DNA of 64,000 nucleotides from Nelumbo lutea (Eukaryota > Streptophyta > Magnoliopsida > Proteales > Nelumbonaceae). Location of the stretch: contig JAKGHH010000001.1 in assembly GCA_022828595.1 (NCBI GenBank), positions 204,867,813 through 204,931,812 on the forward strand, written 5' to 3'. Shown here piece by piece: positions 35,822 through 46,808 of the stretch (positions within the stretch are counted from its first letter, which is position 1; every line of letters starts with the position of its first letter). A model generated the notes under the pieces. The model saw only the letters and a list, made by a program, of their open reading frames with translations, had not been told where the DNA came from and searched no databases. Position numbers and translations under genes: made by a program.

Positions 35822-36485
35822 ATATATATATATAATATATTATATATATATTTGTATATTAATTTTGTAAAACAAAATTCCAACGATTGAAATCAACTAC
35901 CGATAGTTTGGTTTTCAATAGAGAGAGTGCATTCCCGATCATTACCTTTGTCCAACAAAGGGGCTGATCCTGTCACTATGATCACCCACTTAGATGAATT
36001 CTCAGACTGTCCCAACATACCCAGGTTTTGATCCCCGCTAAGGATCTCACTAATTGGCATATCAAAGACAGCCCGATTCGACACCTAGTGACGTGTCATA
36101 ATCGAGTCTAGAGGTCAGGTGTAACTTTCCAGTTTTGCCCATCTGCTTCCAAAGTCCAGGGCAATACTGGAAATCTGGTCCGGTTCAAGGATTCGAGTAA
36201 TCCCATATTGCATGTGCCTTGGGTCTTACCCTGGTGGCCGAAACAGGCCATCCCAACACTTGGTGGCACACCAGTATCAGCGTTGGCATGATAAATCTCC
36301 CCAAACTTATCCAATGGCTATGAACATTTAAAACTAACACAAGTCTCAATAAGTGTCATGTTTTAGGGTCTTACACAGAATTATACCAAACAACATGAAT
36401 CAAACATGCACTTTATTTATTTACACTAAATATCAAAACTACATCAAATCGGATTGAAGCTAAGGGCATATAAAATTGTCTAACA
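34492..36485 (-). repeat. 5' LTR of the minus-strand Copia, 1994 bp
   Basis: On + it runs from TGAAAGAATGG to GTCTAACA. It contains a compound (TA)n(TG)n microsatellite at 35778-35850 and an inserted stretch at about 36121-36213 that is missing from the other LTR. Confidence 0.85.
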
Positions 36486-36637
36486 CTGATCTCACCAGAT
36501 AGCTTTAACTGAGTTAACATCAAGTATCAGATTGTCGCAAATTGATAGTTCAGGTGTTGGATTGTCACATTTTAAAATTCGATGACTAAATTGTCACTCA
36601 AGCCAAAGTACTAATCAGGAATTTTTCCTACTTATAA

Positions 36638-37028
36638 ATAAAATTATTGGGTTTGACTATGATATGAAAAATATATGATATCTGAAAAACTTCTAAACAA
36701 TCAATTGGAATCATAAATGTGGTAGTCAATCAGGTGTTATTTATCAAAATTCATGGGTGGGTTTTGATTTGTCAAAACTCTTCCCATACCATACCTTTTC
36801 TGCATCATATATTTTCCCAAAATTATTTTGGATGGGGTGATCCGAATTCGATTAATCGAATTGGATGATCCATTTGCACCAGTAGAGTGGAGGGGTTCGA
36901 ATTGGGGAGACGATGAACAGTGCTAGGCTTGGGATCTCAACCCTGCCTTCATCAATCCAAGACTGGATCTTGTACTTGATCGAGCCAACAACCCGAAAGA
37001 TCTTATGATTGAAAACTCGACAACGAAG
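36638..37028. other. No gene recognised
   Basis: Short AT-rich spacer between the Mutator-like element and the next LTR element. Its last 130 bases are open in two minus-strand frames, but I recognise nothing in them. Confidence 0.4.
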
Positions 37029-37033
37029 GCCAC

Positions 37034-37894
37034 TGATGAGGGTGGATTTGGCCCTCCAATGATATTGTGGCACATGGCACCTCGGAACAAATAGGTGATA
37101 CCCAGAACCACTTTGGCAACAACTTGCCTTAGCCAAGTTAATGGTGTCCCACCTGGCGGCCTGGCCCTGGCGCGACCTGGCATCCTGACCTAGGCGCAAC
37201 CTGGCAGCCTAGCCCAGGCATGACCTAGCGGCCTGGCATAGGCACGGCCTGGCACAGCGTGGCCTGGCATAGGTGCGACCTGGCACAGGCACGAGCTAGC
37301 AACCTGGCCCAGGCACCGATCTAGCGACTTGCAAGACGTGCTCACTGACGAACTTGGCATGCATATCCTAACACTCCCACGATCCTTGGAAGTTGTCCCA
37401 CATGTCGAACAATCTGGAGGGTGGTCAACGTGCATGGCGGTTACCTCCAAGAATCTCGAACCACTTAGACAACCTCGCATAAATCTCGGATATGGTGCGT
37501 GAAGATCACGCTAAACAATACATATGTAAAGGCACCAACCCCAAAAGCAAGAAGGCAAGTACTAGCTCTCAGACTTTGTGATTTTTAGCTCGTAGTCTAC
37601 TATGAGAGTACTGACTTAAGCATCAGAGCGACCTCGCCGAGTTAGCCACCATGGGTCCTCTAACATTTGGTTCCTTGCAAGTCTCTAAAGAGCAACAAAG
37701 CTCATCAATTCAGCTTGCCACTGGACAACTCAGACCCCTGGTCAGCTTGGCACCTCACAGGCAGCTTGGCACCTCACATGCAGCTAGGCAGCCAAAGTTC
37801 TCCACTTTGGCCTGAATCATCGGCCACTTGGAAGCAGACCAAATGACGAGGTACTTAGCCAAAAATTGATACTTAACCAAAAATCGATTCTTCA
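37034..37894 (+). repeat. Left LTR of the non-autonomous element
   Basis: Collinear with 38904-39740, but about 24 bases longer and with many substitutions, so it is older than the Copia in the CPBP gene. It contains part of the CCTGGC-type short repeats (37145-37320). Confidence 0.85.
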
Positions 37895-38329
37895 ATTGGC
37901 GCCATCTATGGGAGACGTTACAAAAAGCTAAGTTCCCATCCTCCGAAAGGCTAAGTCCTCTTCTTCCAAAAAGCTAAGTTCTTACCTTTTAGAAACTAAA
38001 AGCTCTCAATTAGTTTCCATTTTTTATGAATTCAATGATTATGCAGGAAGTTGATGGCCTTCAGACTAAGCAGCTCTAACAAATTTATTTCAACTCGGAT
38101 AAAGCCTCATCAGTCCTCTTCGCGAGGCACCCTCTACAAAGATGAGCTCTTTGTGGCTTCCGCGGGAGTAGGCGGCCAACAGATTGCATGGACGCACCTG
38201 TCGGTCGAGCCTTCTAAGGCTCCCATGCAAGCTGGTGACCTAAAGTCAGTAGTGTTGCCCCTGTAGGTCGAGCTCCTAGTAGCTTCTTGTAAGAGTGGGT
38301 AACTGACGTGACTAACGAGGCTGATGCAG

Positions 38330-38510
38330 TGCAGCCCTGACCCAGGCGCGACCTGGCCCTGGTGCGGCCTGGCCCTGGCACGACCTGGTAGCCTAGCTCA
38401 GGCACGACTTGGCGGCCTGGCCCAGGCATGACCTGGCAGCCTAGCACAGGCACAACCTGACAGCTTGGCACGAGTGCCGACTTGGCCCAAGCGCAAACTA
38501 GCGAGCTAAT
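38330..38510. repeat. Degenerate CCTGGCxxAGGCACGA tandem repeats
   Basis: About ten imperfect units of 17-24 bases, of the form GCGACCTGGC(AGC)CT(A/G)GC(C/A)CAGGC, lie in the internal region. The same unit also fills 37145-37320 and 39020-39190 in the LTRs, so one repeat type occupies three places in one element. Confidence 0.8.
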
Positions 38511-38539
38511 AAAAGATTTCGGCCCCATATAAGACCCAG

Positions 38540-38800
38540 TCGCCTCTTCGGCATGGGCAAGATCAAGGAGAGTGGACTACGAGTCGCTCCCAGAGCCTAA
38601 GGGCTAAAACACCACATAAGACCCAGTCGACTCTTTGGCATGGGCAAGATTAAGGAGAGTGGACTACGTGTTGCTCCCAGAGCCTAAGGGCCAATATACC
38701 GAACTAGCGAAGACCTCCTCAGCACATAAGACCCAGTCGCCTCTTCGGCATGGGCAAGATCAAGGAGAGTGGACTACGAGTCGCTCCCAGAGCCTAAGGA
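38540..38800. repeat. Three-copy tandem repeat in the element interior
   Basis: Three close copies of a unit containing ACATAAGACCCAGTCG, GGCATGGGCAAGAT and AAGGAGAGTGGACTACG start near 38525, 38610 and 38722. They lie in the internal region, between the CCTGGC-type repeats and the purine-rich tract. Confidence 0.8.
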
Positions 38801-38903
38801 ATTGAAATGATGCTTACGAGCTCATCGAATTATTCATTCTGGGCCAAAAGGAGAAATTTACTCCCTTCGCCGAGTTACTTTCAGCTCAGGAGTGGGGGGC
38901 AAA

Positions 38904-39740
38904 TGATGAGGGCGGATTTGGCCCTTCAATGATATTGTGACACATGGCACCTCAGAACAAATATAGGTGATACCCGGAACCATTTTGGCAACAACTTGCC
39001 TTAGCCAAGTTAATGGTGTCCCACCTGGCGGCCAAGCCCTAGTGCGACCTGGCAGCCTAGCTTAGCCACGACTTGGCAGCCTGGCCCAAGCGAGACCTGA
39101 CAGCCTGGCACAGGCGCGACCTGGCGGCTTGGCATAGGCGCGACCTGGCACAGGCACGAGCTGGCAACCTGGCCCAGGCACCGATATGGCAACTTGCAAG
39201 ACGTGCTCCCCGACGAATTCGGCATGCATATCCTAACACTCCCACGATCCTTGGAAGTTGGCCCATGTGCCGAACGATCTGGAGGGTGGTCAACGTGCAT
39301 GGCGATTACCTCTAGGAATCTCGAACCACTTAGACGACCTCACATAAATCTCGGATATGGTGCGTGAAGCCCATGCTAAACAATGTCTATATAAAGGCAC
39401 CAAACCTAGAAACAAGAAAACAAGTTCTAGCTCTCAGACTTTGTGATTTTTAGCTCGTAGTCTATTATGAGAGTACTGAGTTAAGCATCGGAGCAACCTC
39501 GCCGAGTTAGCCACCCTGGGTCCTCTGACATTTGGTTCCTTGCAGGTCTATAAAGAGCAATGAAGCTCATCAATTTAGCTCACCAGCAGGCAGCTTGGCA
39601 TCTAGTCAGCCCAGCACCTCACAGGCGGCTAGGCAGCCAAAGTTCTCCACTTCAGCTTGAATCATCGGCCACTTGGAAGCAAACCAAATGACGAGGTAAT
39701 TAGCCAAAAAATTGATACTTAACCAAAAATCGATTCTTCA
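38904..39740 (+). repeat. Right LTR of the non-autonomous element
   Basis: It begins directly after the purine-rich tract and ends at the GCCAC duplication. Its CCTGGC-type repeat patch is at 39020-39190. Confidence 0.85.
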
Positions 39741-39745
39741 GCCAC

Positions 39746-40196
39746 CACTTCTCCGTTTCAGGCAAGAGGTTAGGGACGACGAACCCTCTCTTCTTCGTGT
39801 TCTTCTTGGTCTTTCTATTTCTCCGGTAGGCTGAATCAGTTCGGCTGTCTATGAACCTCCTTGCTTTTTCGTTGAGTTGGAACTTGGAAGAGAGAGAAAC
39901 GAATAAGACATTAAATGACGTGGCCAAATCTAATTGGATGGTCCATATAAAACGTGAACCGAAGGGACCATAGAATGCGAGCTCCTTTCACCTTGGCTCG
40001 TGGCTCCTAACTCGTACGGGCCAACAGCCAACCCTGCAGAAAGAAGCGTTCGTCTTTCTCTAGGGACTAGGGTTTTAGTTACAGAGGTGAGACTTGGCGG
40101 AAGTTCAGAGCTTTGAAATCGACTGTTACAGTTACTGTTACGGGGCGCTCATCCCCGTTTTTCTCTTCTTCGTTGGTGCAAAGTTGTTCTAGAGAT
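39746..40196 (+). promoter_or_regulatory. Upstream region and 5' leader of the bL19 gene
   Basis: The 450 bases between the LTR element and the start codon hold an ATATAAAAC at about 39945-39953 that could serve as a TATA box. The reading frame of exon 1 stays open upstream without another ATG, so the start at 40197 is chosen. The non-autonomous LTR element ends only about 450 bases before the coding start. Confidence 0.35.
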
Positions 40197-43100
40197 ATGC
40201 AGTCTTTGTGTAGAAGCCTTCGATCAATCGAACGCCGTTTTACGAGTTCGAAAGTTGTTCATCTTAAATCATCACAGGGTTATCGCTTATGTGGTGGTTC
40301 TGGATTCATTGGTTTGGAGCATAAAGTTGGTGGAGGAGGGGCTTCATTATTTTATAAGCCATCGAATCATCTTTTAGAGGGCTTCCTTTCCTCATTGCGT
40401 CCCGAGTCTACTTCATGCTTTGGGGAAACATTGGTATGTTTTGTAGTCGTTAACTTTTCTACTTCTATTCTTCCATACTCCATCTAGGATTCATGCGTTT
40501 TTGGATTCTCTGAGTGCATTTCATTATAATACCACACTTAGCATTCTGTGGGGTATATATTAATTAGAAATTTCAAATGGATCATGCAATGTTTAATTCT
40601 TGATTTTATGCGCAAATGTTGGTTCTATGCTTTTTATTGAACTCACGACATTATATGGGTTTTACCAGTATGCATCTATTCCTTTATGGCGTATATCAAT
40701 GCCAGATATACGGTAACATTTTTTTACAGCTTTTTTGGTGAGCAGTGGGTGATCCCCGTGGATCTCAAATCCTTAATGTCATTGTGGCTAGCAAGTGAGG
40801 GGCCTTACTGCCTTAGTAAGAGGGGAACCAGGTTATGGAGGATGGCACTTGCAGTGTGCTGGGCAATTTGGCAAGAAAGAATCAGCAGGATTTTTAGGGG
40901 AAATATAAAATATCTCCTTAACTAAGGCCTTGGTCTTTAATCTTCTGGTCAAATGCTCTCAAGGAGTTCCAAAACTTCAGTTAGATTTTTTTTTTTCTTT
41001 TTTGACAATTCTATTTTTTTTTTTGCATTCCCTTATTATTCATAAATGAAGTTTTCATTTTCTTGTTATAGAAAACACAAACATAAGAAGGATCAAGGGT
41101 GGAGATGAAGGACAGAGGCTAGAAAGTTAGAAGGGGTTTAAGATAAAGGGTTGGGGCTAGGAAAATTATCAGACCAGAATTCCATAACAAATGAGGTGAA
41201 AAAGCATACAAGAGAATTATTGGAATAAGTAAACAAGATAAGGAGATTGAATTATCTTAGTTGACACCCATTCTCTGGGAGTCTAGCGCCTTCATGAACT
41301 TGGAGTGACAGTAGCAAAGAGAATTCTTCATTCTTCATTTATTGATCTTAAAAGAGAACTACAATCTGGTATTTATAGAAGTTGTATAATCTTTTTCCTT
41401 GAAAATTTTCTAAATATTCTCTTTCTTGATCATATGAACTAAATAATGGAAACTTGCAACCAAATTAAAAAACATTTTATCCAGATCTTTAAGATTCTCT
41501 GAATATTTGTAACTGCCAAAAGTTCATTCTTTGGATGTTGCTTCCAACGCAGGATGCCAAGCATTCTGCCAGGTGTCCTAGCCTGGTAGCCCCATTTACA
41601 TTTGGTACTTGAGTAGATCATACAAAGAATGTGATCTTCAGCCAATCTTGAGTATATAAACCAAATATTGAAAATCAAAGTTGCAACCAAATTGAAAAAC
41701 GTTTTATCCAGGTTTTGAAGATTCTCTGAATGTTTATAACTGCTAGAAGTTCATCCTTTTGGTGTTGCTTCACAGGATGCCAAGAATCAGCCTGGTAGCC
41801 CCATTTCCTTTGTTACTTGAGTAGATCATAAAAAAGTGTGATCTTCAGCCAATTTTTAGTATCTAAACCAAATTACGAGAATCAATTTTTTTTAAAGGTT
41901 CGATTTGGGAGAATTTTCTGTGTATCAAACAGCTCCCACCCCTTTTCATTGCATTTTACTTTCTTTATATTCTTGTATACATATTGATCTTAGTATAATG
42001 TTGCTAGTTGCTACTGATCAATTGACACCTGATAGCAGTGCATTTTGCATTTTCATTATCAATACACCTTTATTTGGTATTATGATGCTAATATTTTGTC
42101 CGTCAATTCAATCTTTGTCTTAACATTCTAGGACTGCAAAAGTCTCAAAATTTACTTCATCTTACTATTTCTTTCAAGGTATAGAAAATTTTAAGCTCTT
42201 ACATGTTTTGTTCTGAATATATTACAGCAAGCTAATTTTGGCATTGAAAAAGAATCATCAACATATCAGACTGAAGGTTTGAAGTCACTGTCATATGGAA
42301 AACAAGAGAAAACACTATTTCAATGGGGTACTGTGGGGCCCACTGGCCATACTCCCATCAGGCGCATTACAACAATGAATCAGCCAGAAGGACCTATCTT
42401 GCAAGATTCTGCTGCTTCCAATCCTGATGTTGCTCCTCGGATCAAATTTAAGAGGCTTGATAAAACATCCAGGCATATAATGCAGGCATGGCCTTCATAT
42501 TAAATCCTTCTATAGAGCTTGCATCATCTCTTTTACCTATAATAATGTTGTTGTGCTTTGCAGATTCTGGATAAAGAGGCTGTGGAGGAAGTAAGGGTAC
42601 AGAGAGAAATACCTGATATAAAGCCTGGATATATTGTTCAGCTCAAAGTGGTATGACAAATTCTTGGTGAGGTGATTATAAATTGGGTTGTTCATGGCTG
42701 ATCCCTTATATGAACAGGAAGTTCCTGAGAACAAGCGGCGTGTTTCGATTCTGAAAGGCATTGTTATAGCAAGAAGGAATGCTGGTCTAAATACAACATT
42801 TAGGTTAAGGAGGCTGGTGGCAGGGGTTGGTGTGGAATCTGTCTTCCCTTTGTAAGTGAATATTATTTATGCGAAGTCTACCCTATGAAGTTTGTGCCTT
42901 TCACTGTTTTTTTATTTTAATAAGCTGAATATGAATATCAAAAAAGGACGAGACATAGATGCATAAATGCAAGATGTGAATGAAAATATGTCTGAAGTTA
43001 ATAAAGTTTATCGTGCATAATTAATGTTCTAGGTGCTTCTTAATACACCTATACAGATACAAGAACAGGTTAAATGAAAAAAACAAGAATGCATGGCAAG

Positions 43101-46100
43101 AGGTCTTCCAGATATCTTTCTTACTGCTACATGTAGAAGACATTTATAGATTACCTTACAAATGCATCTATCATGTATATTCTTCCTTGGTCTTCATTTT
43201 GGCTTAGGATTTTTTGTGGCAAGATGTGGGGAAGCAAGCAGAAGGATAAGGTTGTCCTTAGGTTAAAATTATTGTATTGGAATTTATGTATTGTGGCTTG
43301 ACTGGGACTGGATGGCATCACTTTATGAGGGGCTAGGTCACTAGTGTCTATACATCTATGCATACATCTCAATTCTCAACAATTAGAAGTTTGAAGGCGA
43401 ATAATTTCTAACATGATATAGGTATAGTGCTCCTAAAGCATCGTACCTTTCTCCTTGTACATATAGCAATGCTAAAATCAGTGGACATTAATCCAAGTGT
43501 AAGAAATAAGAACATTAGAAAAATGCAGTGAAGAGAATGGGCCAATGTGAGCCCAGCCCAAATGCAACCCAAAAAAGTTGGGTTGGGAGTTAAACAACTT
43601 GGGTTGGGATACATCAATCAACCTGATGTAATTTTTTGAATAAGTCATTCAACTGACCTAAGCTGGCCCAACTTGCACCCGTATTTGCATCACGCCTGTG
43701 GTGGAGTGTTTGGGTTTGTTGTTGGGTAGGGAGGCTTTTCTTCCTTTTGGGATGGAGTTTGTTGTGGAAGATAGTGATGCTTCTTTAAATGTGGATGAGT
43801 GGATCTATTAGAGTCTAGTGTGGGGCCTTTTCTCATCCACCGTGGTAGCCAAGAAATATAGAAAACTTCCTTTGATAATAGGTTGAGAGGGAGGTTTCTT
43901 TGGTTTTAGAAGGTGGTGACTAGAGATATGGAAGTGAGGCTTTAATGGGTATAAATGGAACCAAACAGTATGATCGATTCTTTAGCAACACAAGGCATGG
44001 GGAGAGATCATGGGCACAATTGTAAGCAAAAAAGAAAGTTGCGCTATCTCTCCAAAGGGTTAATGTATATATGTAAACTAATTACTCTTTAATAAAACAG
44101 TTGGTTATTGACCAAAAAAAGGCAGTGATGTTGATGTGGATGAGGGAGAAAGCGATGCATTTTAAAATGGAGGATGCCAGGATGGGAATGAAGGCAAGGT
44201 TCACTGAGATTCGTAGGTTGTTCTTTTGGGTGGGGGCCGGGGGGCATTATGGCTGTTATCCTTGGTGTTGAATATGTTAGTATGTTCTGTCATATTTGTG
44301 GGTTATTTTGTCTGGTGGTAATTTGGGAAGAGTTCAAGGTTAGCTTTTGTTTGTCACTCTTTGCCTTTTGCTTCTTTTCTTGTATGCTCCTTGTACATTT
44401 CTTTTCTTTTAATGGACAGCAAGGGAGGCATGTGCAATAAATGCAGTATTAATAATGGATGGAAAAGATATGAGGTCTGCTCTATATTTTTTCCTTATGT
44501 GGTTGAAACCTCTTGCAGTAACGGAATTTCTGCTCTATATGCTAATAGATTTTCTTTGCTTTACAATTGAGGAAACTATCTTTTGTTGATCCACAACAAA
44601 CAGATTTATGAATTAATCACGAAAGAACATGTGGGAGTTACTACAGTTCTCAAGGCACAAGGTGAGGGGGGGGGGGGGCACACCTTATTCAGCATATATA
44701 GGCTATAGGGGTTGAAACCTCTTAGCTTTTCTATCAGTTAACAAAAAAAAGAAGGTAGCTTCTTAGGACTCCATGTTTAGCTAAGGCATTGGCTAGGCTT
44801 TTGAGCATCTCTTCACTCACTAGAAGTTAATTGTCATTTCCCTCTTAATAAGTGTTGTACCTCTTTCAAGATATTCCTATATTTCATGGGCCTGCCTTGT
44901 TTTCTTTTAACCATCACACTAGCACTTTGGGGTCACCTTCAACCACCAAATTTTCATAGTTGAGTACTCTTTCCATTTTCAGTACTTGGAGAACTGCCAA
45001 AAGTTCCTCCCTTGTAGAAACACCATGCTCTATTAAGTCATGTATAGATGTGTAATATGTGCCGTTATTGTCTCTGAAAACTCTCCCAATTCCTGAGCTT
45101 CCGAGGTTGCCTAAATTGCAACGGTCAAAGTTCATTTTAAGGCAACCTAACCTTGTATAGGTGGGGTCTATTCCATACATGCATTATTCCTTGCAAAAGA
45201 GGCATTAGCCACTGCTTACCAGTATCTGAAAAATGTCATTAGTTGAGAATTGTGCAAAGATATCCAGTCTTTACTCAATGGACAACTCTAGCTGATCAGT
45301 CCTCTAATATCTATGAATGCTTCCTTGGTGCGATTGTTCTTGAAAAATGTTTGCATTTCTTTCCCCTTAAATAGTCCAAATTAGGGCTATCAATGGACTG
45401 GATTTTGATCCAATCTGATTCAATTCAGTAAGGATTGATAAAGACAACCCAGATTCAATCCAATCCAATTCATTTATAACAACTAACAAGACCAATCCGA
45501 ATAAATTCAATTTGATCTGATCTAACTCATTAATTAGATTTGTGGATGGATGAAATTATTACAGGGTTGTACTGTATGGGACAGTGTTGGGAAGTGAAGA
45601 AACAACATGCCCAAAAAATGAATGTGGCAGAAATGCAAGTCTTAAGATGGATGAGTGGAAAAATCTAGAAAGGACAAGCTCAGAAATGAAGTCATTCAAA
45701 GGAACCTAGGAGTGGCTCCAATAGGTGAAGCAGATTAAGAAGGTTTGGACTTTGGTCATATGCAGAGCAGACCATCTACAACACCTATAAGAAGTGATTT
45801 GTTGCAAGTTAAAGGGGCTAGAAGAGCTAGGGGCAGACCGAGAAGGACATGGATTGAAGTAAGAAAATCTAATGGGTCAAATTTTAACAATTGGTATGAC
45901 ACTAAACAGAATGGAATGGTGAAACAGGATTCATGTAGCTGACCCAATGTAGTTGGGACATGGCTTAGATGATGATGATTATCTTAATTTTGTATTAACT
46001 ATCTAATCATGTATTGTGATTGGGATTGGGAAACTTGAGAAATAGCTAGTTAGCAGAAAAAAATATACCTCTGTTGTCATCAACTATTAAGCTGTGGGGT

Positions 46101-46808
46101 TACAAAGTTTGTATATATCTTTGGGAATTTGGTTGGTTTTTCTTTTACCTTACTGCCATACAGTAATTGGAAATTGATATTGATTTGACTTAAAACCAAC
46201 ATGCTGTAGTTAATTATGTTTGAATGTATAATGATGAGAAGAATATTTAGAACAACTGTACTACATTATATAATGATTATTCCTCTTTTGAAATCATTGC
46301 CACAATCGTCCCCTTTGTCCTTTTAGCCAACTCATGTTTATATTTTCATGATTTTTAATCCTTATGGTTTCAAAAGTTGTATTAATGCAATAATACGACA
46401 TCCTGTAAATTGCCAAATTCATTTGTTCCAATTACACTTATGTAGTGATGCCACTTAGAGGTTATTCAAATCACTTAGTTTTGTCTTTTCTTTTTTCCTT
46501 TGATAATTCATTATTTGCATTGATGCATTCTTTAAAACAGCAATTATTTTTCCCCTTTCATGAAGGGTAAGTATTCAAAGATAACAATAAGATGGAGGGA
46601 CCATTATTGGTATTATGTTGGTATTTTTTTTTTCTTTCATGCTGTTCTTTTTAACAGTTAATGTACCTCAACTCAAATACCTGAAAAAATTGGTGATAAC
46701 AGATACTCTCCCAACATAAAGGAGGTGAAAGTGCTGGACAAGAAGAAAGTAAGAAGGGCCAAGCTTTATTATCTCAGGGATAAGATGAATGCACTCAAGA
46801 AACAATAG
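40197..46808 (+). CDS. Ribosomal protein bL19 family, probably mitochondrial
   Basis: Five exons join in frame: 40197-40433, 42228-42485, 42564-42650, 42718-42851 and 46703-46808 (stop TAG), giving 273 aa. The bL19 domain is in the C-terminal half: [37 protein letters not shown], then [40 protein letters not shown] and [15 protein letters not shown]. bL19 sits at the interface between the large and small subunits. The N-terminus [18 protein letters not shown] is Arg/Ser-rich without acidic residues up to residue 11, as in mitochondrial presequences. Together with the long middle linker this favours the mitochondrial over the plastid paralogue. Intron 2 is a GC-AG intron (donor CAG|GCATGG at 42486). 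Introns 1 and 4 (1.8 and 3.9 kb) contain LINE debris. Confidence 0.93.
40735..40925 (+). pseudogene. LINE ORF2 scrap in bL19 intron 1
   Basis: The translation contains [22 protein letters not shown], resembling the region after zf-RVT in plant L1 ORF2, just before RNase H. It is in the same strand as the host gene and has no flanking domains. Confidence 0.6.
41426..41885. repeat. Two-copy tandem duplication, about 230 bp
   Basis: Units 41426-41652 and 41653-41885 share TTGCAACCAAATT(A/G)AAAAAC, AGATTCTCTGAAT, CCTGGTAGCCCCATTT, TTACTTGAGTAGATCAT-type and GTGATCTTCAGCCAAT in the same order. The copies differ by small indels. The duplication lies in intron 1 of the bL19 gene. Confidence 0.8.
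44914..45180 (-). pseudogene. RNase H-like (RVT_3) LINE fragment in bL19 intron 4
   Basis: Minus-strand open piece with [31 protein letters not shown] and [15 protein letters not shown]...[10 protein letters not shown]. This is the RNase H-like domain found at the end of plant LINE ORF2. It begins and ends without the rest of the element. The usual FDG is FDR here, next to the first catalytic Asp. Confidence 0.75.
45560..45980 (+). mobile_element. RTE-type LINE 3' fragment in bL19 intron 4
   Basis: Frames read [40 protein letters not shown] and [16 protein letters not shown], the C-terminal end of plant RTE reverse transcriptase ORFs, broken by at least two stops and a frameshift. The end CCAATGTAGTTGGGACATGG followed by GATGATGATGAT is the usual RTE 3' tail. 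It is 5'-truncated, as is common for LINEs. Confidence 0.8.

Larger units (their letters stand above)
27239..36485 (-). mobile_element. Copia LTR retrotransposon, decayed, minus strand
   Basis: Read on the minus strand: 5' LTR 36485-34492, PBS at 34490-34479 (TGGTATCGGAGC, complementary to initiator tRNA-Met), gag-pol remnant 32709 to about 29050, PPT at 28854-28843 (GCAAGTGGGAGT), 3' LTR 28842-27239. The two LTRs match over about 1.6 kb, but the 3' LTR lacks the last roughly 207 bases found in the 5' LTR. That end, and any target-site duplication, were therefore lost by a deletion on the left side. The order of domains (INT before RT) makes it Copia. Confidence 0.88.
26863..36628. mobile_element. 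Mutator-like element, TSD TACTTATAA, holding a Copia element
   Basis: The left end reads GGGAAAATTCCCGATTAGTA and the right end, reversed, GGAAAAATTCCTGATTAGTA; the similarity extends inward through GACAATTT(G/A)GTC. The exact 9-bp duplication TACTTATAA flanks it at 26854-26862 and 36629-36637. Its own sequence is only the arms (26863-27238 and 36486-36628). The remaining 9.2 kb is a later Copia insertion. The ends resemble those of the element at 11507-12435, so both belong to related families. No transposase is left. Confidence 0.88.
37034..39740 (+). mobile_element. Non-autonomous LTR retrotransposon (LARD/TRIM-like), TSD GCCAC
   Basis: Two direct LTRs (37034-37894, 861 bp; 38904-39740, 837 bp) run from TGATGAGGG(T/C)GGATTTGG to AATCGATTCTTCA. 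They enclose only 1009 bases with no gag or pol. A PBS-like ATTGGCGCCATCTATGGGA follows the left LTR (37895) and a purine-rich AGGAGTGGGGGGCAAA precedes the right LTR. An exact 5-bp duplication GCCAC flanks it at 37029-37033 and 39741-39745. Movement would have needed proteins from an autonomous relative. The PBS type hints at a Ty3/Gypsy parent, but this is inference. Confidence 0.9.

Noticed and set aside
36852..37480. Overlapping minus-strand open frames of up to 115 aa
   Set aside because: They lie mostly in the LTR and in CCTGGC-type repeats, differ between the two LTRs and match no domain; they reflect GC-rich repeat composition.
39700..39927. Minus-strand open frame upstream of bL19
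   Set aside because: It starts without ATG, crosses the LTR border and has no recognisable domain. The part outside the element ends in a stop soon after the pre-insertion junction.
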